DNA of 7,656 nucleotides, taken from Promethearchaeia archaeon. GTDB taxonomy: Archaea; Asgardarchaeota; Lokiarchaeia; Sigyniarchaeales; SOKP01. A program made the position numbers and the translations under genes. The stretch is taken from NCBI GenBank assembly GCA_029856375.1, contig JAHQWX010000074.1, forward strand, positions 1-7,656, in the 5' to 3' direction. Each line of letters begins with the position of its first letter. Position 1 is the first letter of the stretch. The notes under the pieces were generated by a model that saw only the letters and a list, made by a program, of their open reading frames with translations, was not told where the DNA came from and searched no databases. Positions 1 to 6,208 of this stretch are shown here, piece by piece.

Positions 1-799
1 TATCTTTCTTTGCTAAACACTCGCCACATCTATATCGGGTGACTTCCACATTAATATCTTCGTAATTAGATGCTGGATATCCGTAATATACCCACAAAAA
101 ACTACAAATTTGCATTCGGTCGCCAGGCGCAATTTTCTGTTCAATACCTTTCTCACTTATAAAAAATACTTCGCCCGGTCCAAGGTATTTTTTTATTTTG
201 TACCGTAGATTCGGAAATGCACAAGTTTCCATTGCAACGGCGTAAGAATCGGGTTTTTCTCCGATGATTAGAGGCGTCCTACCGTATTTATCTCGGACTG
301 CATAGATACCCTCGTCGGTTAGTATAAGCATCGTACAAGAGCCATCAATCATATCTTGGACTTTCTGAATTCCTTCTTCAAAGTTAGCGCCTTGGCTAAT
401 GATTGTTGCAACCATTTCCGTGGGATTGATTTCTCCTCCATGCATTTCTGAGAAATGAGATCCATTCTTTAACGCTTCCTTCGCTAGTTCTTCTAAATTG
501 TTAACTCTTCCGACAGTAGCAATAGCGAAAACGCCTAAGCGTGAATTAATAATCAATGGTTGATCGTCGTAATCGCTGATCACTCCGATGCCCTTATTTC
601 CGTGCATTTTACGAATATCCTTCTCAAACTTCGACCTGAATTGAGATGTCGTGATATCCTTAATAAACCTTTGAAAACCAGCAGCGTTCTTTACGGCTAA
701 TCCACCTCTAACTGTTCCCAAATGGGAATGATAATCTGTCCCGTAAAAAAGTTCCTCCACACAATCAGTTTTTGAAAAGACTCCGAAAAGACCGCCCAT
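1..799 (-). CDS. PurF-like amidophosphoribosyltransferase homologue with a degenerate glutaminase domain (partial, C-terminus off window)
   Basis: The 266 visible residues resemble the N-terminal Ntn-type glutaminase half of PurF, the enzyme that makes phosphoribosylamine from PRPP and glutamine. Recognisable PurF segments are DGSCTMLIL (152-160), AVRDKYGRTPL (167-177), METCAFP (190-196), LGPGE (206-210) and QICSFLWVYYGYP (230-242, the counterpart of CSFEYVYFARP). The phosphoribosyltransferase domain lies beyond the left edge. The start is the ATG at 799-797, giving MGGLFGVFSK. A TGC codon sits two codons upstream but a TAA lies three codons before it with no start codon between, so the usual Cys1 cannot be produced. 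The positions expected to hold the glutamine-binding Arg (HTRYST motif) and the oxyanion Asn (NGNLTN motif) read ISDYDD (75-80) and VGRVNN (96-101). From memory, Cys-less MGGFFG-type proteins annotated as PurF occur in Bacteroidetes and clostridia. Homology is confident; PurF activity is not, so no symbol is given. Confidence 0.85.
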   Translation of the reverse strand, partial: MGGLFGVFSKTDCVEELFYGTDYHSHLGTVRGGLAVKNAAGFQRFIKDITTSQFRSKFEKDIRKMHGNKGIGVISDYDDQPLIINSRLGVFAIATVGRVNNLEELAKEALKNGSHFSEMHGGEINPTEMVATIISQGANFEEGIQKVQDMIDGSCTMLILTDEGIYAVRDKYGRTPLIIGEKPDSYAVAMETCAFPNLRYKIKKYLGPGEVFFISEKGIEQKIAPGDRMQICSFLWVYYGYPASNYEDINVEVTRYRCGECLAKKD

Positions 800-839
800 A
801 ATGCATAAACCTTAAAATATTAATTGTTAATTTGAACAA

Positions 840-849
840 ATACTATTAA
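840..849 (-). promoter_or_regulatory. candidate TATA box for the PurF-like gene
   Basis: On the minus strand this reads TTTAATAGTA and ends about 40 bases before the ATG at 799. If the source is an archaeon, transcription would start near 820 and leave a leader of about 20 nt. Two short palindromes lie between it and the gene: ATTAA-TTG-TTAAT at 819-831 and TTTG-AA-CAAA at 831-840. They could be an operator but are short enough to arise by chance in AT-rich DNA. The 800-997 intergenic region holds divergent promoters and no gene that I can see. Confidence 0.3.
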
Positions 850-954
850 ACCCAATTATTAATCAGATATGATTTGAAAAAGCCAACTGGTATTAAATTA
901 ATATATCTCTAGAGAATAATAAGAAAAATGAAATTATGAATATTTCTATATTAA

Positions 955-964
955 TTTATAAATA
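955..964 (+). promoter_or_regulatory. TATA-box-like element for the FGGY kinase gene
   Basis: TTTATAAATA matches the archaeal TATA consensus very well. Its centre is about 38 bases before the ATG at 998. With the usual 25 or so bases to the start site, transcription would begin near 984-989, leaving a very short leader. This favours the ATG at 998 as start, although a leaderless GTG at 989 is also possible. Confidence 0.45.
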
Positions 965-997
965 TTACAGACAAATTCAAATTAGAGTGTGAAAAAA

Positions 998-2596
998 ATG
1001 GCTGATTATATTTTATGTTTAGACGTGGGTACCACGAATATCAAAAGTTTTCTTTTCGATAGAAACGGCGAAATCGTCGCCCAAGCAAGAAGAAGACCTA
1101 AATACATCATGGAAGAGCCGGGACAAGTAGAGCAAGACCCGAAAGAAATTTGGGAAATGAGCAAGCAAGTTATAGAGGAAGTAATTAATTCTAAAAATCT
1201 AAAAGCAGAAAAAATCGATTCGATTGCTATAACTACTCAGCGAGGGTCTTTTTGCCTTTGGGATAAAAATTCGGGGAAAGTTCTGTCAAATATTATTACT
1301 TGGCAAGATAAAAGGTGTGCAGGCTATGTGGAAAAGAAAAACAAATCGTTTCTAATGAAAATTATTAGGGGTTTAACAAAAGTAATTTATCTCTTTACTC
1401 GAAACACCAAAATGCTTACTGCTTCAATGTTATATTACACAACTGATCATGCAACTGCAAGAACGGGATTTTTGTTAAAAAATAATCCAGAGCTTGCAGA
1501 TAAAATCAAATCTCCAGACACTTCCATCGTTTGGGGTACAATTGACACCTGGATATTGTGGAATTTAACTCAAGGAGAAATTCACGCGACCGATTATTCA
1601 AATGTATCTTCAACGGGACTTTTAGACCCTTTCTCGCTTAAATGGAATCCTTTACCATTAGGTGCTTTTAATATTCCAAAACATATTCTACCCGAGATAA
1701 GACCAACCAGAGGGGACTTTGGGACAACTAAATTGTTTGGGGATGGAGAAATTCTAATAAAATCAATAATGGCGGATCAACAAGCCTCCTTATTCGGGCA
1801 AGGGTGTCTAAATAAGGGTGAAATGAAGGTAACGAATGGAACAGGTTCATTCGTTGATATTAACACGGCTGACGCTCCATATGCCTCTAAAAGGAAACTC
1901 TATCCTTTAATTGCTTGGTTCACAGAGAAGGAAGTTGAAGAAATTGACGATGAAGGAAAAACTATTAAAAAAATTGTAGGAGCACCAACATATTTGCTTG
2001 AAGGAGTATCTCACAATACTGGAAACATCGTTGATTGGATACAGCAAGAACTAAATCTCTACAATAATCCTGAAGAAACCGAAAAAATGGCTTTAAGCGT
2101 GGAATCTACTAAAGGCGTTTATTTCTTACCAAGTTTTACTAGTGGGATTTCGTTTCCTTATTGGGATCCAACCGCAAGAGGGTGTCTTTTCGGCGTATCC
2201 TTAGAGACAAAGAAAGAGCATATAGTTCGAGCTATTTTAGAGGGAATTTGTTTTAGAATAAAGGATATCGTCGATGGAGTCATTCAAGATACAAAAATCA
2301 ATGTTGAAAAAATTAAAGCCGACGGTGGAGTTTCTCAAAACGAGTTTGTTTTACAATTTCTTAGCGACATTCTAGGACTTGAAGTTGAACATTCTTCTAA
2401 TTTAGAAACAACTGCTCTTGGAGCTACATTTATGGCGGGTTTAGCAAGTGGTTTTTGGAAAGATGAAAATGAACTCTTACAAATCAGAAAAGTAGATAAA
2501 ACCTATAAACCACAAATTAGCGATGATGCTCGCAAAAAACAATACTCAAATTGGAAAAATATAATAAAGCGTTCCTTAAATTACGATATTGGATAA
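998..2596 (+). CDS. FGGY-family carbohydrate kinase, glycerol-kinase-like
   Basis: A 532-residue cytosolic kinase of the FGGY/actin-like fold, expected to transfer phosphate from ATP to a polyol or sugar. It aligns by eye with GlpK along its length: phosphate loop LDVGTTNIKSFLFD (8-21), TTQRGS (79-84), TWQDKR (101-106), GTIDTWILWNLT (180-191), MADQQASLFGQ (258-268) with Asp260 as probable catalytic base, NGTGSF (280-285), PYWDPTARGCLFG (387-399) and GGVSQNEFVLQFLSDILG (443-460). The length is slightly above the usual 500. Relative to GlpK, the glycerol-binding Glu after QR is Gly83, and the DPYFSGTK segment with the substrate Tyr reads TTDHATARTG (148-157), so the substrate may not be glycerol. 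Start choice: an in-frame GTG at 989 would add MKK, but ATG 998 puts the phosphate loop at the usual depth. It stands alone between a divergent gene and a T10 tract, with no glycerol transporter or GlpD in view. Confidence 0.85.
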   Translation: MADYILCLDVGTTNIKSFLFDRNGEIVAQARRRPKYIMEEPGQVEQDPKEIWEMSKQVIEEVINSKNLKAEKIDSIAITTQRGSFCLWDKNSGKVLSNIITWQDKRCAGYVEKKNKSFLMKIIRGLTKVIYLFTRNTKMLTASMLYYTTDHATARTGFLLKNNPELADKIKSPDTSIVWGTIDTWILWNLTQGEIHATDYSNVSSTGLLDPFSLKWNPLPLGAFNIPKHILPEIRPTRGDFGTTKLFGDGEILIKSIMADQQASLFGQGCLNKGEMKVTNGTGSFVDINTADAPYASKRKLYPLIAWFTEKEVEEIDDEGKTIKKIVGAPTYLLEGVSHNTGNIVDWIQQELNLYNNPEETEKMALSVESTKGVYFLPSFTSGISFPYWDPTARGCLFGVSLETKKEHIVRAILEGICFRIKDIVDGVIQDTKINVEKIKADGGVSQNEFVLQFLSDILGLEVEHSSNLETTALGATFMAGLASGFWKDENELLQIRKVDKTYKPQISDDARKKQYSNWKNIIKRSLNYDIG

Positions 2597-2616
2597 TTTA
2601 ATTTTTAATTAATTTC

Positions 2617-2626
2617 TTTTTTTTTT
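2617..2626 (+). terminator. oligo-T transcription terminator after the kinase gene
   Basis: A run of ten T residues starts 21 bases after the kinase stop codon, preceded by further T-rich sequence and with no convincing GC-rich stem. Intrinsic termination at U-tracts without a strong hairpin is typical of archaea. It would end the kinase transcript before the hydrolase gene. Confidence 0.5.
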
Positions 2627-2673
2627 ACTACTAAAAAATAAGTACCTTCTATTCTAACTCTTTTGTGTTAATA

Positions 2674-2750
2674 ACTCAATTAAACGCACTTATAGCCAAG
2701 TTAAAACAATTATTTTTAAATCTAATTATTTACTCACATTTTAATTGAGT
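2674..2750. repeat. 11-bp perfect inverted repeat in the 2597-2825 intergenic region
   Basis: ACTCAATTAAA at 2674-2684 is the exact reverse complement of TTTAATTGAGT at 2740-2750, with 55 bases between. A shorter ACTCA/TGAGT pair (2732-2736 and 2746-2750) overlaps the right arm. The rest of the 229-bp stretch is AT-rich and holds no ORF or RNA gene that I recognise. It could be a paired regulator site for the downstream hydrolase, but the high AT content makes chance a serious alternative. Confidence 0.3.
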
Positions 2751-2780
2751 AGTTAATTATTTTTGATCATTGGGTAATAA

Positions 2781-2790
2781 AAAATTAATA
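2781..2790 (+). promoter_or_regulatory. candidate TATA box for the hydrolase gene
   Basis: AAAATTAATA ends 36 bases before the ATG at 2826. It is followed by a locally GC-richer stretch (ACGAAACGCGCAACATCG, 2796-2813) that stands out from the A/T background. The predicted start site near 2811-2816 would leave a leader of 10-15 nt. The GAAGAAGA at 2812-2819 is at most a weak ribosome site. Confidence 0.3.
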
Positions 2791-2825
2791 TTTCACGAAA
2801 CGCGCAACATCGAAGAAGATTCAAT

Positions 2826-3659
2826 ATGCCATTTTTCAAAAATAAAGACGGTTTAAACATCTATTACGAAGATATTAATCCGGATCCCAAAAATTTCCCA
2901 ATAATTTTTCTGCATGGGCAGGCTTCTTCCGCAATTTTTTTCAAAAATCAAATCGCTTTCTTAAAGAAGAAAAAATTCCGATGCATTCCAATTGATCCAA
3001 TAGGTCTCGGACGTAGCGTCAAACCTGTAAGCGTTCATATCGACGATCATCTAAGAGATACATACCTACGAGATATAGAAGACTTAATAAAAACTTTAAA
3101 AGTTAACGAGAATTTCGGGATTCTCGCACATTCGTTATTGGGGGGAATGATAGCGCAGTTACTAACAAAGAAATTCTTCGATAAAACTAAGTTCTTAATT
3201 CTTCTTAACACTGGCGATTTAATGATCGATAACGATATACGCAACAGTTTTTGGAACATTCTTCCATATCATATTCGGATGAACTTCTTAGATATCGTGG
3301 AAAATTCTTTTGAAGATGTATTGGATCGTACAATTCCCTTCATAAAACTAGCTCTTAGAGAAGCTTCGGAAGACCAACAATATAGCGACCAAGAATTGGA
3401 TCAAATTATCGAAAGAGAAATCTTTGATATGGTATCTGAATGCAGAGATTACGATCCTTCAGACATTTTATGTCCAACTCTAATTATAGGAGGAAACCTA
3501 GATAATTTCGCACCAGTGAGCTTGTCTAAAAATTTAGCCGAAAAAATACCAAATTCGGAATTAATTTTAATTGAATTCGCTGGCCATCTCGCTCCTTCTC
3601 AAATCTATAAAGAAATAAATAGCTACATTAACAACTTTCTTAAAGACATTACCCTATAA
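2826..3659 (+). CDS. alpha/beta-hydrolase fold protein
   Basis: A 277-residue soluble protein of the alpha/beta-hydrolase superfamily; substrate unknown. The core runs from the oxyanion motif FLHGQASSA (28-36) through DPIGLGRS (57-64) to the nucleophile region ILAHSLLGGMIAQ (99-111). It ends with the acid strand TLIIGGNLDNFAP (218-230) and FAGHLAP (251-257). The probable triad is Ser103, Asp226 and His254. Between the nucleophile and Asp226 lies a mostly helical cap (about 135-210) rich in charged residues. The nucleophile elbow is unusual: instead of GHSxGG it reads AHSLLGG, with Ala for the first Gly and one extra residue before the Gly pair. No signal peptide or membrane segment is visible. 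The MazG-like gene follows after 38 nt and may share its transcript. It resembles esterases or C-C hydrolases of the MhpC/lipase type in layout, but I cannot name a reaction. Confidence 0.85.
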   Translation: MPFFKNKDGLNIYYEDINPDPKNFPIIFLHGQASSAIFFKNQIAFLKKKKFRCIPIDPIGLGRSVKPVSVHIDDHLRDTYLRDIEDLIKTLKVNENFGILAHSLLGGMIAQLLTKKFFDKTKFLILLNTGDLMIDNDIRNSFWNILPYHIRMNFLDIVENSFEDVLDRTIPFIKLALREASEDQQYSDQELDQIIEREIFDMVSECRDYDPSDILCPTLIIGGNLDNFAPVSLSKNLAEKIPNSELILIEFAGHLAPSQIYKEINSYINNFLKDITL

Positions 3660-3697
3660 TAAATGCATTTAATTTGTATTAAAAATAAATATTTAAT

Positions 3698-4066
3698 ATG
3701 AATTCAGATATTTGTGATGCTAACAAGACTATCGATTTTTTTAAAAAAGAAGTAGAAGAATTCGTAAAAAATAGGCAATGGTCTAAGTATCACACCCCTA
3801 AGGAGTTAGCACAAGCTATATCGATAGAAAGCGCAGAATTAATGGAACTATTTCTATTTAGAAATTATGCCTTAGAAGAAATATTAAAAAATCCCGAATT
3901 GCTCTCAAAAATCTCTGATGAAATATCTGATGTTTTCATATATCTTCTCAGTTTTGTAAATGCATTAAACTTAGATTTGACTACTGCATTTCAAACAAAA
4001 ATGGAAAAAAATCGCAAAAAATACAATCTTCAAGAATTTTCTAATGGTTTTTATAAAAAAAAGTAA
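3698..4066 (+). CDS. MazG-like nucleotide pyrophosphohydrolase (dCTPase/RS21-C6 type)
   Basis: A 122-residue all-alpha protein of the MazG/dCTP pyrophosphatase superfamily, which hydrolyses (d)NTPs to the monophosphate and pyrophosphate and usually serves to clean nucleotide pools. The family signature is clear: NRQWSKYHTPKELAQAIS (25-42), then the first metal-binding helix IESAELMELF (43-52) with Glu44, Glu47 and Glu50. The second metal helix is ISDEISDVFIYLL (72-84) with Glu75 and Asp78, giving the ExxE...ExxD arrangement. A basic tail follows (MEKNRKKY, 102-109). Its length fits the single-domain members that work as dimers or tetramers. The exact nucleotide preferred cannot be read from sequence. 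It sits 38 nt after the hydrolase and 83 nt before purC. The A/T-rich sequence just upstream carries no Shine-Dalgarno site. Confidence 0.88.
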   Translation: MNSDICDANKTIDFFKKEVEEFVKNRQWSKYHTPKELAQAISIESAELMELFLFRNYALEEILKNPELLSKISDEISDVFIYLLSFVNALNLDLTTAFQTKMEKNRKKYNLQEFSNGFYKKK

Positions 4067-4104
4067 AAATATTCGATTTAACCGACAATACAGATAATTT
4101 CATG

Positions 4105-4117
4105 TTAATAAAATATT
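4105..4117 (+). promoter_or_regulatory. candidate TATA box for purC
   Basis: TTAATAAAATATT lies 33-45 bases before the ATG at 4150, in the 83-bp spacer after the MazG-like gene. It would place the start site near 4136 with a leader of about 14 nt. The T6 at 4116-4121 could instead be a weak terminator for the upstream gene. No Shine-Dalgarno sequence precedes purC. Confidence 0.25.
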
Positions 4118-4149
4118 TTTTAAAGTAGAAATAATAACTTTAGATAACA

Positions 4150-5118
4150 ATGATTGATGAGATTCTTCAAAAGCAGATAAAATTCACCATAGATAAAACT
4201 AATTTTCCAAACTTAGGGAGTAGATATCAAGGAAAAGTAAGAGATAATTATTCTAAAGAAGGTATTAGAATTATTATTGCCACTGACAGATTGTCCGCGT
4301 TTGATAGAGTAATTACTACTATTCCTTTTAAAGGACAAATTTTAAATCAAATTTCCTCTTTCTGGTTCGAAAAAACTCAAAATATATCTAGAAATCACTT
4401 AATTTCGGTGCCAGATCCTAATGTATCTGTAGTGCACGAATGCGAAACTGTACCAATTGAGATGGTGATTCGAGGGTATATTACAGGTAGCCTATGGCGA
4501 TCTTATCAAAAGGATAGAGTATTTTCGGGGATTGAGTTTCCGGCAGGTCTTATAAAGAATCAACGACTTGACGAACCAATTATAACGCCATCCACGAAAG
4601 CCGAGCACGGCCACGACATCTACATTTCGAAGAAAGAAATTTTAGAAAAAAATATGGTACCTAAATCAGTCTACGACCGAATGGAAGAAGCAACAATCAA
4701 ATTATTTGAATTCGGACAGAAATTCAGTCAAGAAAACGATCTTATAATGGTTGATACTAAATACGAGTTTGGAATAAAGGAAGGAGAATTAATGGTCATT
4801 GACGAAATTCACACACCCGATTCTTCAAGGTTCTGGATTGCCAATACTTATGAGGAGTTATTTAGTGAGTCAAAAGAACCCGATATTCTTGATAAAGAGT
4901 TCTTTAGGGGATGGTTAATGGATTCTTTTCCTGATATCTTTCCTGATATTAGACCTGATCAAGATATTCCACCAATACCAGACGATATAAAAGTTAAATT
5001 AGCAAAAAGATATGTAAATAATTTCGAGAAGATAACCGGGTTTCAATTTAAACCAGAAGGCGGAGAAGATCTAATCGAGAGATTACAAAATAATCTGAAG
5101 GGTGCGGGTTATTTGTGA
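4150..5118 (+). CDS. purC: phosphoribosylaminoimidazole-succinocarboxamide synthase (SAICAR synthetase)
   Basis: It catalyses ATP-dependent joining of aspartate to CAIR to form SAICAR in the cytosol. The 322 residues match the long, yeast-type branch rather than the roughly 240-residue bacterial form. Clear motifs are YQGKVRDNY (26-34), ATDRLSAFDRV (44-54), FKGQILNQIS (60-69), VIRGYITGSLW (106-116), PIITPSTKAEHGHD (143-156), IMVDTKYEFG (199-208) and VIDEIHTPDSSRFW (216-229). These cover the ATP site, the CAIR-binding RGY..GS motif and the C-terminal signature. The tail continues with DKEFFRGWLMDSFPDIFP (248-265) and RYVNNFEKITG (287-297), as in other long PurC proteins. A small period-12 nucleotide repeat at 4927-4959 encodes FPDIFPDIRPDQ (260-271), an odd short expansion. 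It lies 93 nt upstream of purS, so co-transcription with purSQL is possible but not certain. Confidence 0.96.
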   Translation: MIDEILQKQIKFTIDKTNFPNLGSRYQGKVRDNYSKEGIRIIIATDRLSAFDRVITTIPFKGQILNQISSFWFEKTQNISRNHLISVPDPNVSVVHECETVPIEMVIRGYITGSLWRSYQKDRVFSGIEFPAGLIKNQRLDEPIITPSTKAEHGHDIYISKKEILEKNMVPKSVYDRMEEATIKLFEFGQKFSQENDLIMVDTKYEFGIKEGELMVIDEIHTPDSSRFWIANTYEELFSESKEPDILDKEFFRGWLMDSFPDIFPDIRPDQDIPPIPDDIKVKLAKRYVNNFEKITGFQFKPEGGEDLIERLQNNLKGAGYL

Positions 5119-5151
5119 AGTTTTTATTCTTTAATAAATCTAAATAAAAAC

Positions 5152-5164
5152 AATTATAATATTT
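5152..5164 (+). promoter_or_regulatory. candidate TATA box for purSQL
   Basis: AATTATAATATTT is centred about 54 bases before the purS ATG, predicting a start near 5183 and a leader of about 28 nt, long enough to hold the ribosome site at 5203-5206. The 5119-5211 spacer also contains TTTTTATTCTTT (5121-5132) just after purC, which could end the purC transcript. If both hold, purC and purSQL are separate units. Confidence 0.3.
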
Positions 5165-5202
5165 CGTAAATTATCATTAGCTTAAGAGAATAGGAAAAAA
5201 AT

Positions 5203-5206
5203 AGGA
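5203..5206 (+). promoter_or_regulatory. ribosome binding site of purS
   Basis: AGGA with five bases to the ATG at 5212. It lies in the second copy of a direct repeat AATAGGAA (5189-5196 and 5200-5207); only the second copy has suitable spacing. Confidence 0.4.
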
Positions 5207-5211
5207 ACAGT

Positions 5212-5472
5212 ATGGAATATATAGTAGAAGTTGTTTTGGAAAATAAACCTGCCGCCAGAGATCCAGTTGGTTCTACTATCCAGAAAGATCTAATGGCAAA
5301 GCAAGGGTTCGATATGGTTACTAATGTCAGAACTGGACAATACTTAAGAATTTATATCAATGCTCAGAGCGAAAAAAACGCCGAAGAAATCGTAGAAAAA
5401 ATGTGTAACGATTTAAGAATTTTTAATCCAGTTACTCAGAATTTAACAGTTTTAAATGTGAAAACAAAATAA
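5212..5472 (+). CDS. purS: phosphoribosylformylglycinamidine synthase subunit PurS
   Basis: An 86-residue protein of the normal size for PurS, the small dimeric subunit that bridges PurQ and PurL in the FGAM synthase complex and is thought to help ammonia pass between them. Family features are the first strand IVEVVLENKP (4-13), the segment DPVGSTIQKDLMAKQGF (17-33) that replaces the common DPQGxAI...LG motif, VRTGQYLRIYI (39-49) and the closing helix-strand AEEIVEKMCNDLRIFNPVTQ (57-76), corresponding to the usual LLANPVIE stretch. No catalytic residues are expected. It is followed after 20 nt by purQ, the standard order purS-purQ-purL of organisms with split FGAM synthase. Start: the only ATG at the right depth, preceded by AGGA. 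Confidence 0.93.
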   Translation: MEYIVEVVLENKPAARDPVGSTIQKDLMAKQGFDMVTNVRTGQYLRIYINAQSEKNAEEIVEKMCNDLRIFNPVTQNLTVLNVKTK

Positions 5473-5492
5473 AACACATTCTCACTTAAAAT

Positions 5493-6200
5493 ATGACCAT
5501 CAGAATCGCTGTTATCCAATTTCCAGGATCTAATTGTGATCTCGATACAGTTCATGTATTAAAAGATATTATTGGCGTTGAAACCGATCTGGTTTGGCAT
5601 AATAGTTTTAAAGAGGGTAAATACGATGGATGCATCCTTCCAGGTGGTTTTTCGTTTGGAGATTACTTAAGAGCGGGTATAATCGCTGCCCATAGCCCAG
5701 CTATGAAAGAAGCGATGAAAATGTTGAAAGATGGACGCCCAGTTCTAGGTATTTGTAATGGATTTCAAATTTTAACGGAAGCTGAATTTCTACCAGGAGC
5801 GCTTCTAAGAAACGATTCTCTAAAATTTGAATGTTTTTGGGTCCATATTAAAGTTGAAAATAATAAAACTGCCTTTACAAACCAAATGGAAAAGGATAGT
5901 GTTTTGGATGTCCCTATTGCTCATGCTGAAGGGAGGTTTTACCACGAAAACTTAAAAGAATTATACGATAACGATCAAGTTATCTTTAAATATACAACGA
6001 GAAATGGCGATCAGACAGAAGAATCCAATCCAAATGGTTCTTTGGATAATATTGCTGGAATATGCAATCTTGAGGGCAATTGTGTTGGTTTGATGCCACA
6101 TCCGGAAAGAGCTTCTGAAACCATTCTAAGCCCCTTTCAGACTGCTCACGGTAAGTACTTTTTTGAATCAATGATAGATTTTATAAAATCTAAGAAGTGA
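5493..6200 (+). CDS. purQ: phosphoribosylformylglycinamidine synthase subunit PurQ (glutaminase)
   Basis: The class I (triad) glutamine amidotransferase subunit of FGAM synthase, releasing ammonia from glutamine for use by PurL. At 235 residues it has normal length for stand-alone PurQ. Visible motifs are [11 protein letters not shown] (8-18), [14 protein letters not shown] (49-62), the nucleophile elbow [11 protein letters not shown] (84-94) with Cys88, IAHAEGRFY (142-150) and [11 protein letters not shown] (199-209), with His203 and Glu205 completing the catalytic triad. All key residues are present, so this glutaminase should be active, unlike the PurF-like protein at the left edge. The start ATG gives [13 protein letters not shown], where the first strand begins immediately, as expected. 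No Shine-Dalgarno site is apparent; translation may be coupled to purS 20 nt upstream. It is followed by purL after 8 nt. Confidence 0.96.
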   Translation: MTIRIAVIQFPGSNCDLDTVHVLKDIIGVETDLVWHNSFKEGKYDGCILPGGFSFGDYLRAGIIAAHSPAMKEAMKMLKDGRPVLGICNGFQILTEAEFLPGALLRNDSLKFECFWVHIKVENNKTAFTNQMEKDSVLDVPIAHAEGRFYHENLKELYDNDQVIFKYTTRNGDQTEESNPNGSLDNIAGICNLEGNCVGLMPHPERASETILSPFQTAHGKYFFESMIDFIKSKK

Positions 6201-6202
6201 TT
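6193..6202 (+). promoter_or_regulatory. Shine-Dalgarno-like site of purL
   Basis: AGAAGTGATT, overlapping the end and stop codon of purQ, matches most of the AGGAGGTGATCC complement of 16S rRNA and leaves six bases to the ATG at 6209. This supports that start and suggests translational coupling of purQ and purL. Confidence 0.4.
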
Positions 6203-6208
6203 ACAAGA

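Noticed and set aside
939..966. AATATTT/AAATATT inverted repeat around the kinase promoter
   Set aside because: Only A and T, seven bases per arm, overlapping the TATA box; expected by chance in this background.
2597..2825. Possible small RNA or riboswitch in the longest fully gene-free stretch
   Set aside because: Apart from the T10 tract and one inverted repeat there is no GC-containing stem set or known purine-riboswitch core; the sequence is almost pure A/T.
3047..3259. Minus-strand open frame inside the hydrolase gene
   Set aside because: It lies entirely antisense to a gene with clear family motifs and its translation shows no recognisable domain.
2665..4110. Shared TGTTAATA upstream of the hydrolase (2665-2672) and purC (4103-4110), with a similar TGTTAAT before the PurF-like gene
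   Set aside because: Short A/T-rich word at varying distances from the starts; not enough to propose a common regulon site.
5986..6171. Minus-strand open frame inside purQ
   Set aside because: Antisense to conserved PurQ sequence including the catalytic MPHPER motif; no features of its own.
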